Source of the DNA: Emcibacter sp. SYSU 3D8
Lineage (GTDB): Bacteria; Pseudomonadota; Alphaproteobacteria; SMXS01
Direction of reading: 5' to 3'
Assembly: GCF_039655875.1 (NCBI RefSeq)
Contig: NZ_JBBYXK010000006.1
Location: 62,001 to 126,000, forward strand
Length of the DNA: 64,000 nt
The notes under the pieces were generated by a model that had not been told where the DNA came from, ran no database searches, and was given only the letters and a program-made list of their open reading frames with translations. Shown here in pieces: positions 17,702 through 25,977 of this stretch (positions within the stretch are counted from its first letter, which is position 1; each line of letters starts with the position of its first letter). The position numbers and the translations under genes are program-made.

Positions 17702-17759
17702 GGGCAACTCCTGTTTCGTCGGAGCGCAGATTGGCCGCTGCGGCCGCTCGTGACAAGCG

Positions 17760-20700
17760 TCAGTGGAAGAACCGCCCCTTGTCCAGGAATGCTTCCGGCG
17801 CGTCCTCGGGTCTGTCGGTCAACAGGGTCAACCAGCCGTTGATCTCGTGAACCTTCTCGACGATCAGGTGAATGACGTTATCGGCGCTCTCCACCTTTCC
17901 TTCACAGGCCATCAGCCGCGAGGTCAGCGTTTCACGCCGGTATTTCTCATATACGCCCGGAAACACCACCAGGTTGGCGACACCGGTCTCGTCCTCCAGG
18001 GTAATGAACATCACGTCCTTGGCCGTACCCGGCCGCTGCCGCGCCAGCACCACGCCCGCCACGATGATCCGGCTGCCGTTGCGTGCGGTCGCCAGAGCCC
18101 GTGTCGGCCGCGCGCCTGCTGCCGACAGCCGCTCCCGCAACAGCGCCACCGGATGCTGCTTCAGGGAAAGCTGCGTGGTCTGGTAATCGGCGACGACGTG
18201 CTCGCCCAGTCCCATGCCCGGCAGATGGGATTCCTGCTCCACCACGCCGCCGTGATCCAGCGCCTCGAACAATGGCAGTGGCTTGGCTTCCGACAACCGC
18301 TTGACCGCCCACGCCGCCTGGCGCCGGTCCAGCCCCAATGACTGGAACGCATCCGCTTCGGCAAGCCGCTCCAGCGCCCTCGGCGTCAAGCCGGCCTTCT
18401 GCCACAAATCCAGCGGCGACCGGTAGCCACTCCCGCGATACGCCATCAGCTTCTCGGCTTCGCGCGCGGCCAGACCCTTGATCTGCCGCAGCCCGAGCCG
18501 CAGGGCGGGGCGCTGTCCATCCACTGGCTCCAGCGTGCAGTCCCAATCCGACAGGTTCACATCGGCGGGCCGCACCGCGCCATTATGGTCGCGCAGGTCC
18601 CTCACCAGTTGCGCGGGCGCATAAAACCCCATCGGATAGGAGTTCAGCAGTCCTGCGGTGAACGCCTCCGGGTAATGATATTTCAGCCAGGACGATACAT
18701 AGGCCAGCAGTGCGAAGCTGGCCGCATGGCTTTCGGGAAAGCCGTAATCGCCAAAGCCCTCGATCTGGCTGAAGCAACGCTCCGCGAACTCCCGTTCATA
18801 ATCTCTCGCGACCATGCCCTCGATGAACTCGTCGCGGAACTGGTCGATGGTGCCAAGATGCCGGAACGTCGCCATGGCGCGGCGCAGCTTGTCGGCCCGC
18901 GACGGGCTGAAACCGGCGGCAACGATGGCGATCTTCATCGCCTGTTCCTGGAACAGCGGCACACCCAGGGTGCGCCTCAGCACCTCCTCCAGTTCCGGCT
19001 TGGGAAACGCCACCGGCTCCAATCCCTTCCGCCGCCGCAGATAGGGGTGCACCATGTCGCCCTGGATCGGCCCGGGCCGCACGATCGCCACCTCGATCAC
19101 CAGGTCGTAATACGTCGCTGGCTTCAGGCGCGGCAACATGGCCATTTGCGCCCGGCTCTCGATCTGGAACACGCCGACCGTGTCAGCCTTCTGGATCATC
19201 CCATAGACGTCCTGGTCTTCTTGTGGAATTGTTGCCAGATCAAATACTTGGCCGTGATACCTGCGAATAAACTCGAATGTCTTCCGGATTGCCGTCAACA
19301 TGCCCAGAGCCAGCACGTCGACCTTGATCAGTCCCAGTTCTTCCAGATCGTCCTTGTTCCACTCGATGACCGTGCGGCCTTCCATGGCCGCGTTCTCGAT
19401 CGGCACCACCTCGCACAGCGGCCCGCGCGATATCACAAAGCCACCCGTATGCTGCGACAGATGCCGTGGGAATCCACGCAGTTCCGCGGCCAGCGTCAGC
19501 GCCAGCATCAGGGTCCGGTCCGCCGGATCCAGTCCTTCTTCTCGCGCCCGGTCACCATCCAGCGGACCCGACCACCAGGTGATGGTCTGCGACAGCTTGT
19601 CGATCAGGTCCGTGCTCAGTCCCATGGCCTTGGCCACGTCGCGGATCGCGCCCTTGCTTCGATAGCAGATCACGGTGGCCACAATGCCCGCGCGCTCGCG
19701 ACCATATTTCTCGTAGATGTACTGCATCACCTCTTCGCGCCGCTCGTGCTCGAAGTCCACGTCGATATCGGGCGGTTCGTTGCGGTCCGCCGACACGAAA
19801 CGTTCGAACAGCAGATCGACGATGGTCGGGTCGACCGATGTGATGCCCAGGCAGTAACAGACGACGGAATTCGCCGCCGATCCGCGCCCCTGGCACAGGA
19901 TGCCCTTGCCGCGGGCGAACCGGACCACATCGTTCACAGTCAGAAAGTACGGCGCGTAGTCCTTGTAGGCGATGAGCTTCAATTCATCGTTGATGCTCTT
20001 CTTCACCGTGTCGGGAATGCCGCCCGGATAACGCCACGCAGCGCCTTTCCACGCAAGATTCTCCAATTCTTCCTGTGGGTTGCGGCCGTTCTCTGTAATC
20101 TCGTCGGGGTATTCGTACCGCAGCTCGTCAAGCGAGAAACAACACTGCTCCAGTACCTCCATGGTCCGCCGGACCGCCTCCGGATGCTGGCGGAACAGCC
20201 GGCCCATTTCCTCGGGCGGCTTCAGGTGCCGCTCGGCGTTGGCGGCCAGCCGCCAGCCGGCCGTGGCAATGGTGCAATGTTCCCGGATACAGGTCAGCAC
20301 ATCCTGCAACCGCCGCCGTGCCGGATCGTGATAGTGGATGTCCCCCGTCGCCACCAGCGGCGCTCCAAACCGCGCCGCCAGCGTCTCAAGCCGCTCCAGC
20401 CGCTTGGCGTCGTCGCCCCGGTAATAATGGGTCGCGGCCAGATAGAGCGGCGCCTTCAAACCGTCCCGCCAGGCTCCCAGCTCGGCCCCATACCCCTCAT
20501 CCAGCACCACCGGCGGCACGGCAATGAACAGATTGTCCTCGGCCGCCTCGAGCACGTCCGCTCGGGACAGCCAGCAATCTCCCTTGGGCGCGGCCCGCCG
20601 CCCCCTGGTAATCAGCCGCGCCAGCCGCGCATAGCCCGACCGGTTGCGCGGATAGCACAGCACGCTGGGCGCATCGGTCAGATCGAGCCGCGCACCCACC

Positions 20701-20906
20701 GCAAGCCTGATCCTGGTGCCGGTCTCCTTATGGATTTCCTTGGCGGCCCGATGCGCCCGCACCACCCCGGCCAGCGTGTTGCGGTCGGCGATCGATACAC
20801 CTTCCATGCCCAGTGCCGCCGCCTGCCCGACCAACTCCTCTGGATGAGAGCCACCCCGCAAGAAACTGAAATTACTGGTGATCTGAAGTTCCGCATAAGC
20901 CGTCAC
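17760..20906 (-). CDS. dnaE2: Error-prone DNA polymerase DnaE2 (ImuC)
   Basis: 1048 residues, near the usual DnaE2 length. N-terminal PHP domain (YAELQITSNFSFLRGGSHPEE abbreviated: Y-A-E-L-Q with SNFSFLRG), then the C-family polymerase core with the catalytic aspartates in PPDIDVDFEHERR and GRGSAANS near residue 340, then a helix-hairpin-helix and a C-terminal OB fold (about 935-1020). GTG start overlaps the imuB stop as GTGA. As ImuC it performs translesion synthesis together with ImuB during SOS-induced mutagenesis. Confidence 0.95.
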   Translation of the reverse strand: MTAYAELQITSNFSFLRGGSHPEELVGQAAALGMEGVSIADRNTLAGVVRAHRAAKEIHKETGTRIRLAVGARLDLTDAPSVLCYPRNRSGYARLARLITRGRRAAPKGDCWLSRADVLEAAEDNLFIAVPPVVLDEGYGAELGAWRDGLKAPLYLAATHYYRGDDAKRLERLETLAARFGAPLVATGDIHYHDPARRRLQDVLTCIREHCTIATAGWRLAANAERHLKPPEEMGRLFRQHPEAVRRTMEVLEQCCFSLDELRYEYPDEITENGRNPQEELENLAWKGAAWRYPGGIPDTVKKSINDELKLIAYKDYAPYFLTVNDVVRFARGKGILCQGRGSAANSVVCYCLGITSVDPTIVDLLFERFVSADRNEPPDIDVDFEHERREEVMQYIYEKYGRERAGIVATVICYRSKGAIRDVAKAMGLSTDLIDKLSQTITWWSGPLDGDRAREEGLDPADRTLMLALTLAAELRGFPRHLSQHTGGFVISRGPLCEVVPIENAAMEGRTVIEWNKDDLEELGLIKVDVLALGMLTAIRKTFEFIRRYHGQVFDLATIPQEDQDVYGMIQKADTVGVFQIESRAQMAMLPRLKPATYYDLVIEVAIVRPGPIQGDMVHPYLRRRKGLEPVAFPKPELEEVLRRTLGVPLFQEQAMKIAIVAAGFSPSRADKLRRAMATFRHLGTIDQFRDEFIEGMVARDYEREFAERCFSQIEGFGDYGFPESHAASFALLAYVSSWLKYHYPEAFTAGLLNSYPMGFYAPAQLVRDLRDHNGAVRPADVNLSDWDCTLEPVDGQRPALRLGLRQIKGLAAREAEKLMAYRGSGYRSPLDLWQKAGLTPRALERLAEADAFQSLGLDRRQAAWAVKRLSEAKPLPLFEALDHGGVVEQESHLPGMGLGEHVVADYQTTQLSLKQHPVALLRERLSAAGARPTRALATARNGSRIIVAGVVLARQRPGTAKDVMFITLEDETGVANLVVFPGVYEKYRRETLTSRLMACEGKVESADNVIHLIVEKVHEINGWLTLLTDRPEDAPEAFLDKGRFFH

Positions 20907-22426
20907 GCGAACACCCCGTGCAGGAACCAGCGCGGCGCGGTGCTTCCGTCATACAGGCCCTGCCGGAACAGCCAGTAGCGCCGCCCGTCCTCGTCCTCCA
21001 CCTGGTAATAGTCCCGCGGCGGCTCGTCCTTCAGCCACCATTCGCCTTCCAGCCGCTCCGGTCCATCGGCGGCGCGCACCCGATATGCCTTGCCTCCCCG
21101 CCGGAACATCATCGGCGGATCGTCGGGTACCAGCGCGGTCGCCTCCACGGGCTCGGGCACCTTCAGCAGCCGCAGCGGCCGCTCACGGCCGGTCGGCCAC
21201 CCGGGTGTCTCCGTTGCCGTAAACGGCGCGGCATCCTCCACCGCCCGTTCCGGCAGCCAGCTCTGGCGCGGCGCCGGACGGGCGATCCGCCCAAAGCCGA
21301 AGCGGTTGCCCAGCCGGTCGACCAGCTCGGTCAGGCCAGCCGCCCCGTCCCCCTTCACCTGCCAGTTCTCCTGGGCCGGCTTCAGCGTTTCCACGCGCGT
21401 GGCCGACACCGTCATGACCTCTACGCCGAAGCCCGGATCCACCTCATCCAGTTTCTCATAAAACAGCCGGAACAAGGGCTCACTCCAGCGCGATGGCCGG
21501 CTGGTCCCCACGCGGATTCGGGCTGCCGTGCCATCCACCCGATAGCAGGCCAGGGTCAGCTGCCGCGCGCCCTCGCCCGACCGGGTGAGGTTGCGGCAAA
21601 GTTCTTCCAGCAGCCTTCTCAGCCCGGTTTCGATACCATCGCGTGTCACCAGCGGCTCCAGGCACGCCACCCGCGCCTCGTGAACCGGTACCGGTACGAT
21701 CGGTGAAATCGGTTCGTCCACCACGCCCAGCGCCTGGTCCAGCCTTTGTACCGGTTCGGCCGCAAACCGCTCGGTCAACGCCCGCCGCTCCAGCGGATAG
21801 AGCGCACCGAACGTGCGCAGCCCGAACGAAGTCAGGCTGTCCAGCGTATCCGGTGACAGCCGCAACGCAGTCAGCGGAAAGTCCTTCATCGCCGTCATGG
21901 CGTCGGTCAGCGCCGCGAACGGCTCCAGGATGGTCATTTCCTCCCGCCGTGTCCGGCAGGCGGCCCAGGCGGCGCCCGGCGTGTCGGCGATCGCCGTCAG
22001 CGGCGTCAGGCCAAAGCCCTTCAGCCGGGCCACCAGGTCGGCTGCCAGCGCCGCCTCGCCGCCGAACAGATGCGCACAGCCCGAAATGTCGAGGAACAGG
22101 CTGTCACCCTCCGCCAGCCCGGTCCAGGGCGTGTAGCGCATCGTCCAGTTGGCGAGCCGTACCAGAGCCGCGCGATCCGCCGCCGCGTTGATGAAGCGGG
22201 TCTGCAGCGTCGGCTGCACCGCCCGCGCATCCGCCAGCACCATGCCCGGCTTCAGACCGCCATGAAATGCCCGGCGATTGACCGCTGCCAGCACCAGTCG
22301 GCCGCGCCGTTCCTCGATAGCCGCCAGCACCTGCTTGGCCAGTTCCGGCTCCCGCCGTACCAGCCGCTCGCTCACCAGCCACGGAAACCAGATCGTTAAA
22401 ATTCTTTTTTTGTTATTCCTTCTCAT
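20903..22426 (-). CDS. imuB: Y-family polymerase homolog ImuB
   Basis: 507 residues. Y-family fold with little-finger and C-terminal extension, including LTIWFPWLVSERLVRREPE and LDISGCAHLFGGE. The acidic residues that bind catalytic metal in active Y-family enzymes are not in place, as is known for ImuB, which acts as a hub bridging the beta clamp, ImuA and DnaE2. It starts three bases after the imuA stop. The start region is AT-rich and contains an A7 run at codons 6-8 (22405-22411). Confidence 0.93.
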   Translation of the reverse strand: MRRNNKKRILTIWFPWLVSERLVRREPELAKQVLAAIEERRGRLVLAAVNRRAFHGGLKPGMVLADARAVQPTLQTRFINAAADRAALVRLANWTMRYTPWTGLAEGDSLFLDISGCAHLFGGEAALAADLVARLKGFGLTPLTAIADTPGAAWAACRTRREEMTILEPFAALTDAMTAMKDFPLTALRLSPDTLDSLTSFGLRTFGALYPLERRALTERFAAEPVQRLDQALGVVDEPISPIVPVPVHEARVACLEPLVTRDGIETGLRRLLEELCRNLTRSGEGARQLTLACYRVDGTAARIRVGTSRPSRWSEPLFRLFYEKLDEVDPGFGVEVMTVSATRVETLKPAQENWQVKGDGAAGLTELVDRLGNRFGFGRIARPAPRQSWLPERAVEDAAPFTATETPGWPTGRERPLRLLKVPEPVEATALVPDDPPMMFRRGGKAYRVRAADGPERLEGEWWLKDEPPRDYYQVEDEDGRRYWLFRQGLYDGSTAPRWFLHGVFA

Positions 22427-22429
22427 GGC

Positions 22430-23149
22430 TTACCCGGCAATCTTGAGATTTTCCCGGAGAACCTCGGTTTCTGCCGCACTGATCGCCGTCCAGCCTTTGG
22501 GACTCCACACCACCGTCCATGTCGCCGGCCGGCCGTTGCGGCAGCGGGCCAGTTCTACACGCCAGCAGGGCCAGCCCACGCCCGAACCGTCCGGCAGGCT
22601 GGGCATGGCCGTCACCTGCCAGCGGCTCAATGCCGTCGCCGCGCCGCCGCGCCCGGCCTCGCCCAGCAACAGGCAGGTCACCCCGCCCGTCTCCGCCGCC
22701 AGCTGCAACCGCCGGCTGGCGGTGAAGTCCGCCGCACGGATCTCGCCCACCACCGCCGAAAGGGCACCGCAATGCAGCGCCTCCTCGATGGCCCACAGCA
22801 TGTCCGCGTCACGGCTGATGCCCGAGACGGTCAGCACCGATCCCGCCTGCAGCCCGAACCGTACCAGTCCGGGCATGTAGAGATCGTTACCCCGCTCCAG
22901 CCACAGTACCGGCCGTCCGTCCGTGTCATGGAGCCGGGCAAGCAGCGCCGCGCAGAACCCGGTCGCCGCCCCGTCGCCGCGCACCTCGTGCACGCCGGCC
23001 AGCGGCAGTCCGCCTTCCGGCAGCGCGCCATCCACAGGTTTCATGCCCAGCGGCAGAACTGGATGACCAGCCGCCTGGCCGATGCCTTCGATCCGGCGGA
23101 TGCGGTCCCGCAACATCGCCGTCACGCTGCTGTTCATGTTCCCTGGCAT
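22430..23149 (-). CDS. imuA: ImuA, RecA-like mutasome protein
   Basis: 239 residues with a RecA/SulA-like core (LPLGMKPVDGALPEGGLPLAGVHEV near residue 30, and GRPVLWLERG near residue 80). ImuA is required with ImuB and DnaE2 for damage-induced mutagenesis. It heads a three-gene operon in tight array. A LexA box lies about 20 bases upstream. A second ATG at 23137 has AGGG three bases before it and could also be used. Assignment rests on length, context and the partial core motif. Confidence 0.9.
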   Translation of the reverse strand: MPGNMNSSVTAMLRDRIRRIEGIGQAAGHPVLPLGMKPVDGALPEGGLPLAGVHEVRGDGAATGFCAALLARLHDTDGRPVLWLERGNDLYMPGLVRFGLQAGSVLTVSGISRDADMLWAIEEALHCGALSAVVGEIRAADFTASRRLQLAAETGGVTCLLLGEAGRGGAATALSRWQVTAMPSLPDGSGVGWPCWRVELARCRNGRPATWTVVWSPKGWTAISAAETEVLRENLKIAG

Positions 23150-23168
23150 GGTTGGTCACATTATATTT

Positions 23169-23183
23169 GTTCACTTTTTGTTC
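23169..23183 (-). promoter_or_regulatory. LexA box of the imuA operon
   Basis: GTTC-N7-GTTC is exactly present (GTTC at 23169-23172 and 23180-23183), which is the alphaproteobacterial SOS operator. It sits 20 bases upstream of the imuA start, in an AT-rich promoter-like stretch. LexA would repress imuA-imuB-dnaE2 until DNA damage. Confidence 0.9.
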
Positions 23184-23223
23184 TACTCCGCGATATATCT
23201 TGAGTCAACAGGATCGCCGGGCT

Positions 23224-23343
23224 CTATGCCATGCCCAGCCCCATCGCGAACGCCGCCACGGCCATCGCCGTCAGCGCCATCCAGAACTCACCAAACCTCG
23301 CCACATACTTGAAGTCACACCATCTAAGCACTTTTACTTTCAC
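23224..23343 (-). CDS. 39-aa single-helix membrane peptide coupled to Rz1
   Basis: A GTG-initiated 39-codon frame whose start overlaps the Rz1 stop as GTGA. The product has a basic N-terminus and one hydrophobic helix (WMALTAMAVAAFAMGLGMA), then a stop. Size, topology and translational coupling in a lysis cassette suggest a holin-like or accessory lysis peptide. It is too short to recognise as a family, and no protein evidence exists. Confidence 0.45.
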   Translation of the reverse strand: MKVKVLRWCDFKYVARFGEFWMALTAMAVAAFAMGLGMA

Positions 23344-23618
23344 CGTTTTTCCCCATTCAAAGTTTCCATTGCGGACTCATAGGCCGCCACCGCCGCAGCA
23401 TGACGGCGCTGACACTCCGCATAGGCGGTCACGGCTTCTCCATCGGCAATGGCAAGCGCGCCCATGGACGGATCAGCGACCGGCGGCAACGGCCGGCACG
23501 GCTGCGCCGCTTCCGGCGGAAGCGCCGGGATCAGTGGTCGCCCGCAAGTGATTGAGGTCCCGCCACACCCGCTCAGTAAGGCGGCACTCGCTGTAAACAG
23601 GTACGCTATGAACCTCAT
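23340..23618 (-). CDS. Rz1-like outer-membrane spanin lipoprotein
   Basis: 92 residues: signal peptide ending in a lipobox (L-L-S-G-C, Cys near residue 18), then a proline-rich stretch (PLIPALPPEAAQPCRPLPP), then a helical tail. AGGAG is eight bases before the ATG. It begins inside the Rz-like gene in another frame, the nested arrangement diagnostic of two-component phage spanins. The spanin pair fuses inner and outer membrane in the last step of phage lysis. Confidence 0.8.
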   Translation of the reverse strand: MRFIAYLFTASAALLSGCGGTSITCGRPLIPALPPEAAQPCRPLPPVADPSMGALAIADGEAVTAYAECQRRHAAAVAAYESAMETLNGEKR

Positions 23619-23916
23619 CCACGATTCTCCTGTTGATGGTTCTGTGCTCGATCCGCAGCCGCGCGAGATCGACGCTCAGCCGGGCGCCGATGGCATCCAC
23701 CGCCTGCTGCACCAGCCGTTCCTCGGCTCTCGCCCGTTGGTCCGCCGCACGTCCCGCTTCGTCCCAGCGGGCCTGCACCTCGGCCTTGCCGGCCTCATAC
23801 CCCGCCTGCCGTACAGACCAGACGGCCCAGCCAATCCCTGCCAACGCCAGCACGGCCGCCGCGACGGCAAGCGCCACCCGGTGCGCGCCCGCCCAGCGCA
23901 ACACTGTCAGCCACAT
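23473..23916 (-). CDS. Rz-like inner-membrane spanin
   Basis: 147 residues. ATG at 23916 with AGGAG six bases upstream (an earlier in-frame start at 23979 has no site). One N-terminal membrane helix (about residues 10-30), a long Ala/Arg/Glu-rich coiled coil in the periplasm, then V-P-V-Y-S-E-C-R-L-T, a segment typical of Rz proteins. Partner of the Rz1-like lipoprotein nested in it. Prophage-derived; no endolysin or holin gene of normal size is next to it. Confidence 0.78.
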   Translation of the reverse strand: MWLTVLRWAGAHRVALAVAAAVLALAGIGWAVWSVRQAGYEAGKAEVQARWDEAGRAADQRARAEERLVQQAVDAIGARLSVDLARLRIEHRTINRRIVDEVHSVPVYSECRLTERVWRDLNHLRATTDPGASAGSGAAVPAVAAGR

Positions 23917-24029
23917 GGCCCTCTCCTGATTGTTCAGAGGAAACGCCGGGATCCAGATGGGAAAGGCCAACCAGATCAATCAAAGGAATACAGAAAAGTA
24001 CTTTCAATCAATCAGATGAGAATCACTCT

Positions 24030-24194
24030 TCAGTATCCACTTCCATATCCCGCGCCATATCGGTCGGTCCGCCGGGCGCTGATGTCCTCCCACGCCGCAC
24101 CGAACACATATGTAAGATCGACCACATTCCCATAGCTGGTGCTGGAGGTTGTCTGCCGAGTCAGCGTCTGATTTCGGTACCAACTCCGCGCCAT
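24030..24194 (-). CDS. 54-aa ORF, probable prophage tail remnant
   Basis: A 54-residue frame with AGGAG seven bases before its ATG. Rich in Tyr, Thr, Ser and Gly (RSWYRNQTLTRQTTSSTSYG, then YVFGAAWEDIS), ending GYGSGY. Composition resembles the tip of a phage tail-fibre or structural protein. It lies just upstream of the spanins in the same direction. No family identified. Confidence 0.45.
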   Translation of the reverse strand: MARSWYRNQTLTRQTTSSTSYGNVVDLTYVFGAAWEDISARRTDRYGAGYGSGY

Positions 24195-24515
24195 GATTTA
24201 GCTCCTGATCCGTCCAGAGTTCATGGCCAAATCCCCCGGGGCCAATACCCTGCTGGGAACTCGCCGATCACGGCCATCGGCCTCGATATCTAGTGAGGAA
24301 GGCTGGATTCGGCGGCTTGCGCTCAATGCCCGGATTTCCAGCCTGATTTACGAAGCATCAGGTTGCTTGCATGACCTGTTCAAGAAATTTGTTATAGAAA
24401 AATCCATGGTGGACAACGCATTCGATAGGGGAACCTAATTTTCTCCAGCCCCATAGGTCGCCGCCCCACAACGTGCGTTCCACAATGACAAACTCTTACT
24501 GATATACGCTGTTTC
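24195..24515. other. Prophage-edge region without a clear gene
   Basis: The left part (24198-24347) holds an open minus-strand frame ending just before the 54-aa ORF, with a GRDRRVPSRVLAPGD-like segment that resembles C-termini of phage tail proteins, but no start codon; probably a truncated gene. The rest is AT-rich. A 71-codon plus-strand frame at 24223-24438 is not supported by any ribosome site or motif. Confidence 0.4.
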
Positions 24516-25973
24516 CTAGTAGAAGGCTCCTGAGATTACGAGACTGACAATAATTAGGCCACAAACGCGGCTAATTCGATCCTTCCATGCAAATACGATT
24601 GGATCATCATGCATTAGCCCCCGGTGCGCAATCATAACCATCCGGCTAATCCAGAATAGAAGAACTGGAGCAACCCCCCACAGCAAGGGAGGATTTTCAT
24701 AAAGAAGTTTTACTTCAGGTGAATCAATATAGAGCACCATGACTAATACAGAAACGTAGCCGGAAGCCACGGCCATCATCGGTACAACGGCAAGGTCTTC
24801 GGCTCGATATGCCCGGCCGAATGTGTGCGCATTACCTGCTGCGACGCTGTCCACCAGTTCAGTCTGGCGCTTCACCGCAGCAAGAGACAGAAACATAAAC
24901 ATGGAAAAAGCAAGCAGCCACACCGACAGTGGCACGTCCGAAGCTGCGCCGCCCGCGATAACCCGAATGGTGTACAAGCCGGCAAGCACGAAGATATCGA
25001 TGATTAGCTGGCGTTTCAGCACCAGAGAATAGGCAATAGTCAGGCTATAATAAACGACAATCACAACCAGAAATTCAGAACGTCCAACCGCTAACCCGCA
25101 AAGTAAACCTCCAATCAATAACAAGAGAGCCATCGCCATTCCATGAATAAGCGGTATAGCACCTGACGCGAGAGGACGATAACGTTTGCGCGGATGGGCA
25201 CGATCTACTGCAAGATCAAGTAGATCGTTGAGAAGGTAAACGCTGGATGCGACCATGCAAAACGCGACAAACCCAACAAGTGCCGATAACCATATGTCCA
25301 CTGCATAGGAATGTGCGAGGACCGCAGGCAACAGCACGAGTAGATTTTTTGACCATTGATGCGGTCTCAGTGCCCGAAAGTAATCTCGTGCGCTACCACT
25401 TGGCGCTTGCAAATGCTCGACGTTTACGCACTCAGCTTCAACTGCGCGACGCAATCGAGCAGGCACACCTACGGTGATAGCGCGATGCGCGCCACGCCAC
25501 ACCGGCAGATCGGCGCGTGAGTCGCCAACATAATCGTAGCCAGTAACGCCAAAGCGGTGGGTCAGGAATGTAGCTTTTGCCCCGCCTTTGAGGTTCCGGG
25601 TGCCATCTGAACCATGGACTTCGTCGAAAAGACCGAGATGCTCAGAGATCGCAAGAGCATATTTAGCATCCGACGCAGTAACCAAAGCCGTCCGCCCACC
25701 CGCGGCACGCCATTCTCGTACAAGTTGGAGCACTGCTTGGTTGTAGGGAAGCGCCGCCGGGTCTAACTCGACCCACTTGGCCAAGCGCGCCTTTATGCGC
25801 GCCCTACCGCCGCCGAACACTGAAGCAAGTCGCGCGACGTTGGCGGAGAGCGCTGCCCAGAATGTTTCCCAGAGCAGATCGGTGCCAATCAGCGTGCCGT
25901 CCAGATCAACGACCAAGACCGGCTGTCCGGTCGTTGACATCACGCTCCCAGGACTAGTGTCCCTCTCGCTCAT
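24516..25973 (-). CDS. HAD phosphatase - UbiA prenyltransferase fusion (DPPR-synthase-like)
   Basis: 485 residues. Residues 12-190 are a HAD domain: motif I VVDLDGTLIGTD, motif II VTASD, motif IV GDSRADLPVW. Residues 200-485 are an eight-to-nine-helix UbiA domain that opens RPHQWSKNLLVLLP and has NDLLDLAVDRAHPRKRYRPLASG, the Asp motif and basic stretch of decaprenyl-phosphate phosphoribosyltransferase (Rv3806c/NoeC type). Such enzymes put phosphoribose on polyprenyl phosphate, and the HAD part could remove the 5-phosphate. The start at 25973 is four bases past the stop of the upstream membrane protein, so the two are coupled. Codon use is AT-richer than the flanks. Reaction inferred. Confidence 0.8.
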   Translation of the reverse strand: MSERDTSPGSVMSTTGQPVLVVDLDGTLIGTDLLWETFWAALSANVARLASVFGGGRARIKARLAKWVELDPAALPYNQAVLQLVREWRAAGGRTALVTASDAKYALAISEHLGLFDEVHGSDGTRNLKGGAKATFLTHRFGVTGYDYVGDSRADLPVWRGAHRAITVGVPARLRRAVEAECVNVEHLQAPSGSARDYFRALRPHQWSKNLLVLLPAVLAHSYAVDIWLSALVGFVAFCMVASSVYLLNDLLDLAVDRAHPRKRYRPLASGAIPLIHGMAMALLLLIGGLLCGLAVGRSEFLVVIVVYYSLTIAYSLVLKRQLIIDIFVLAGLYTIRVIAGGAASDVPLSVWLLAFSMFMFLSLAAVKRQTELVDSVAAGNAHTFGRAYRAEDLAVVPMMAVASGYVSVLVMVLYIDSPEVKLLYENPPLLWGVAPVLLFWISRMVMIAHRGLMHDDPIVFAWKDRISRVCGLIIVSLVISGAFY

Positions 25974-25977
25974 TCGT

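Noticed and set aside
18585-20978. 797-codon plus-strand frame opposite dnaE2
   Set aside because: It lies over the strongly conserved dnaE2 gene, has no ribosome site, and has the R/P/H-rich composition of an antisense shadow in a GC-rich genome.
24223-24438. 71-codon plus-strand frame at the prophage edge
   Set aside because: No ribosome site, no motif, in a strip with AT-rich non-coding character.
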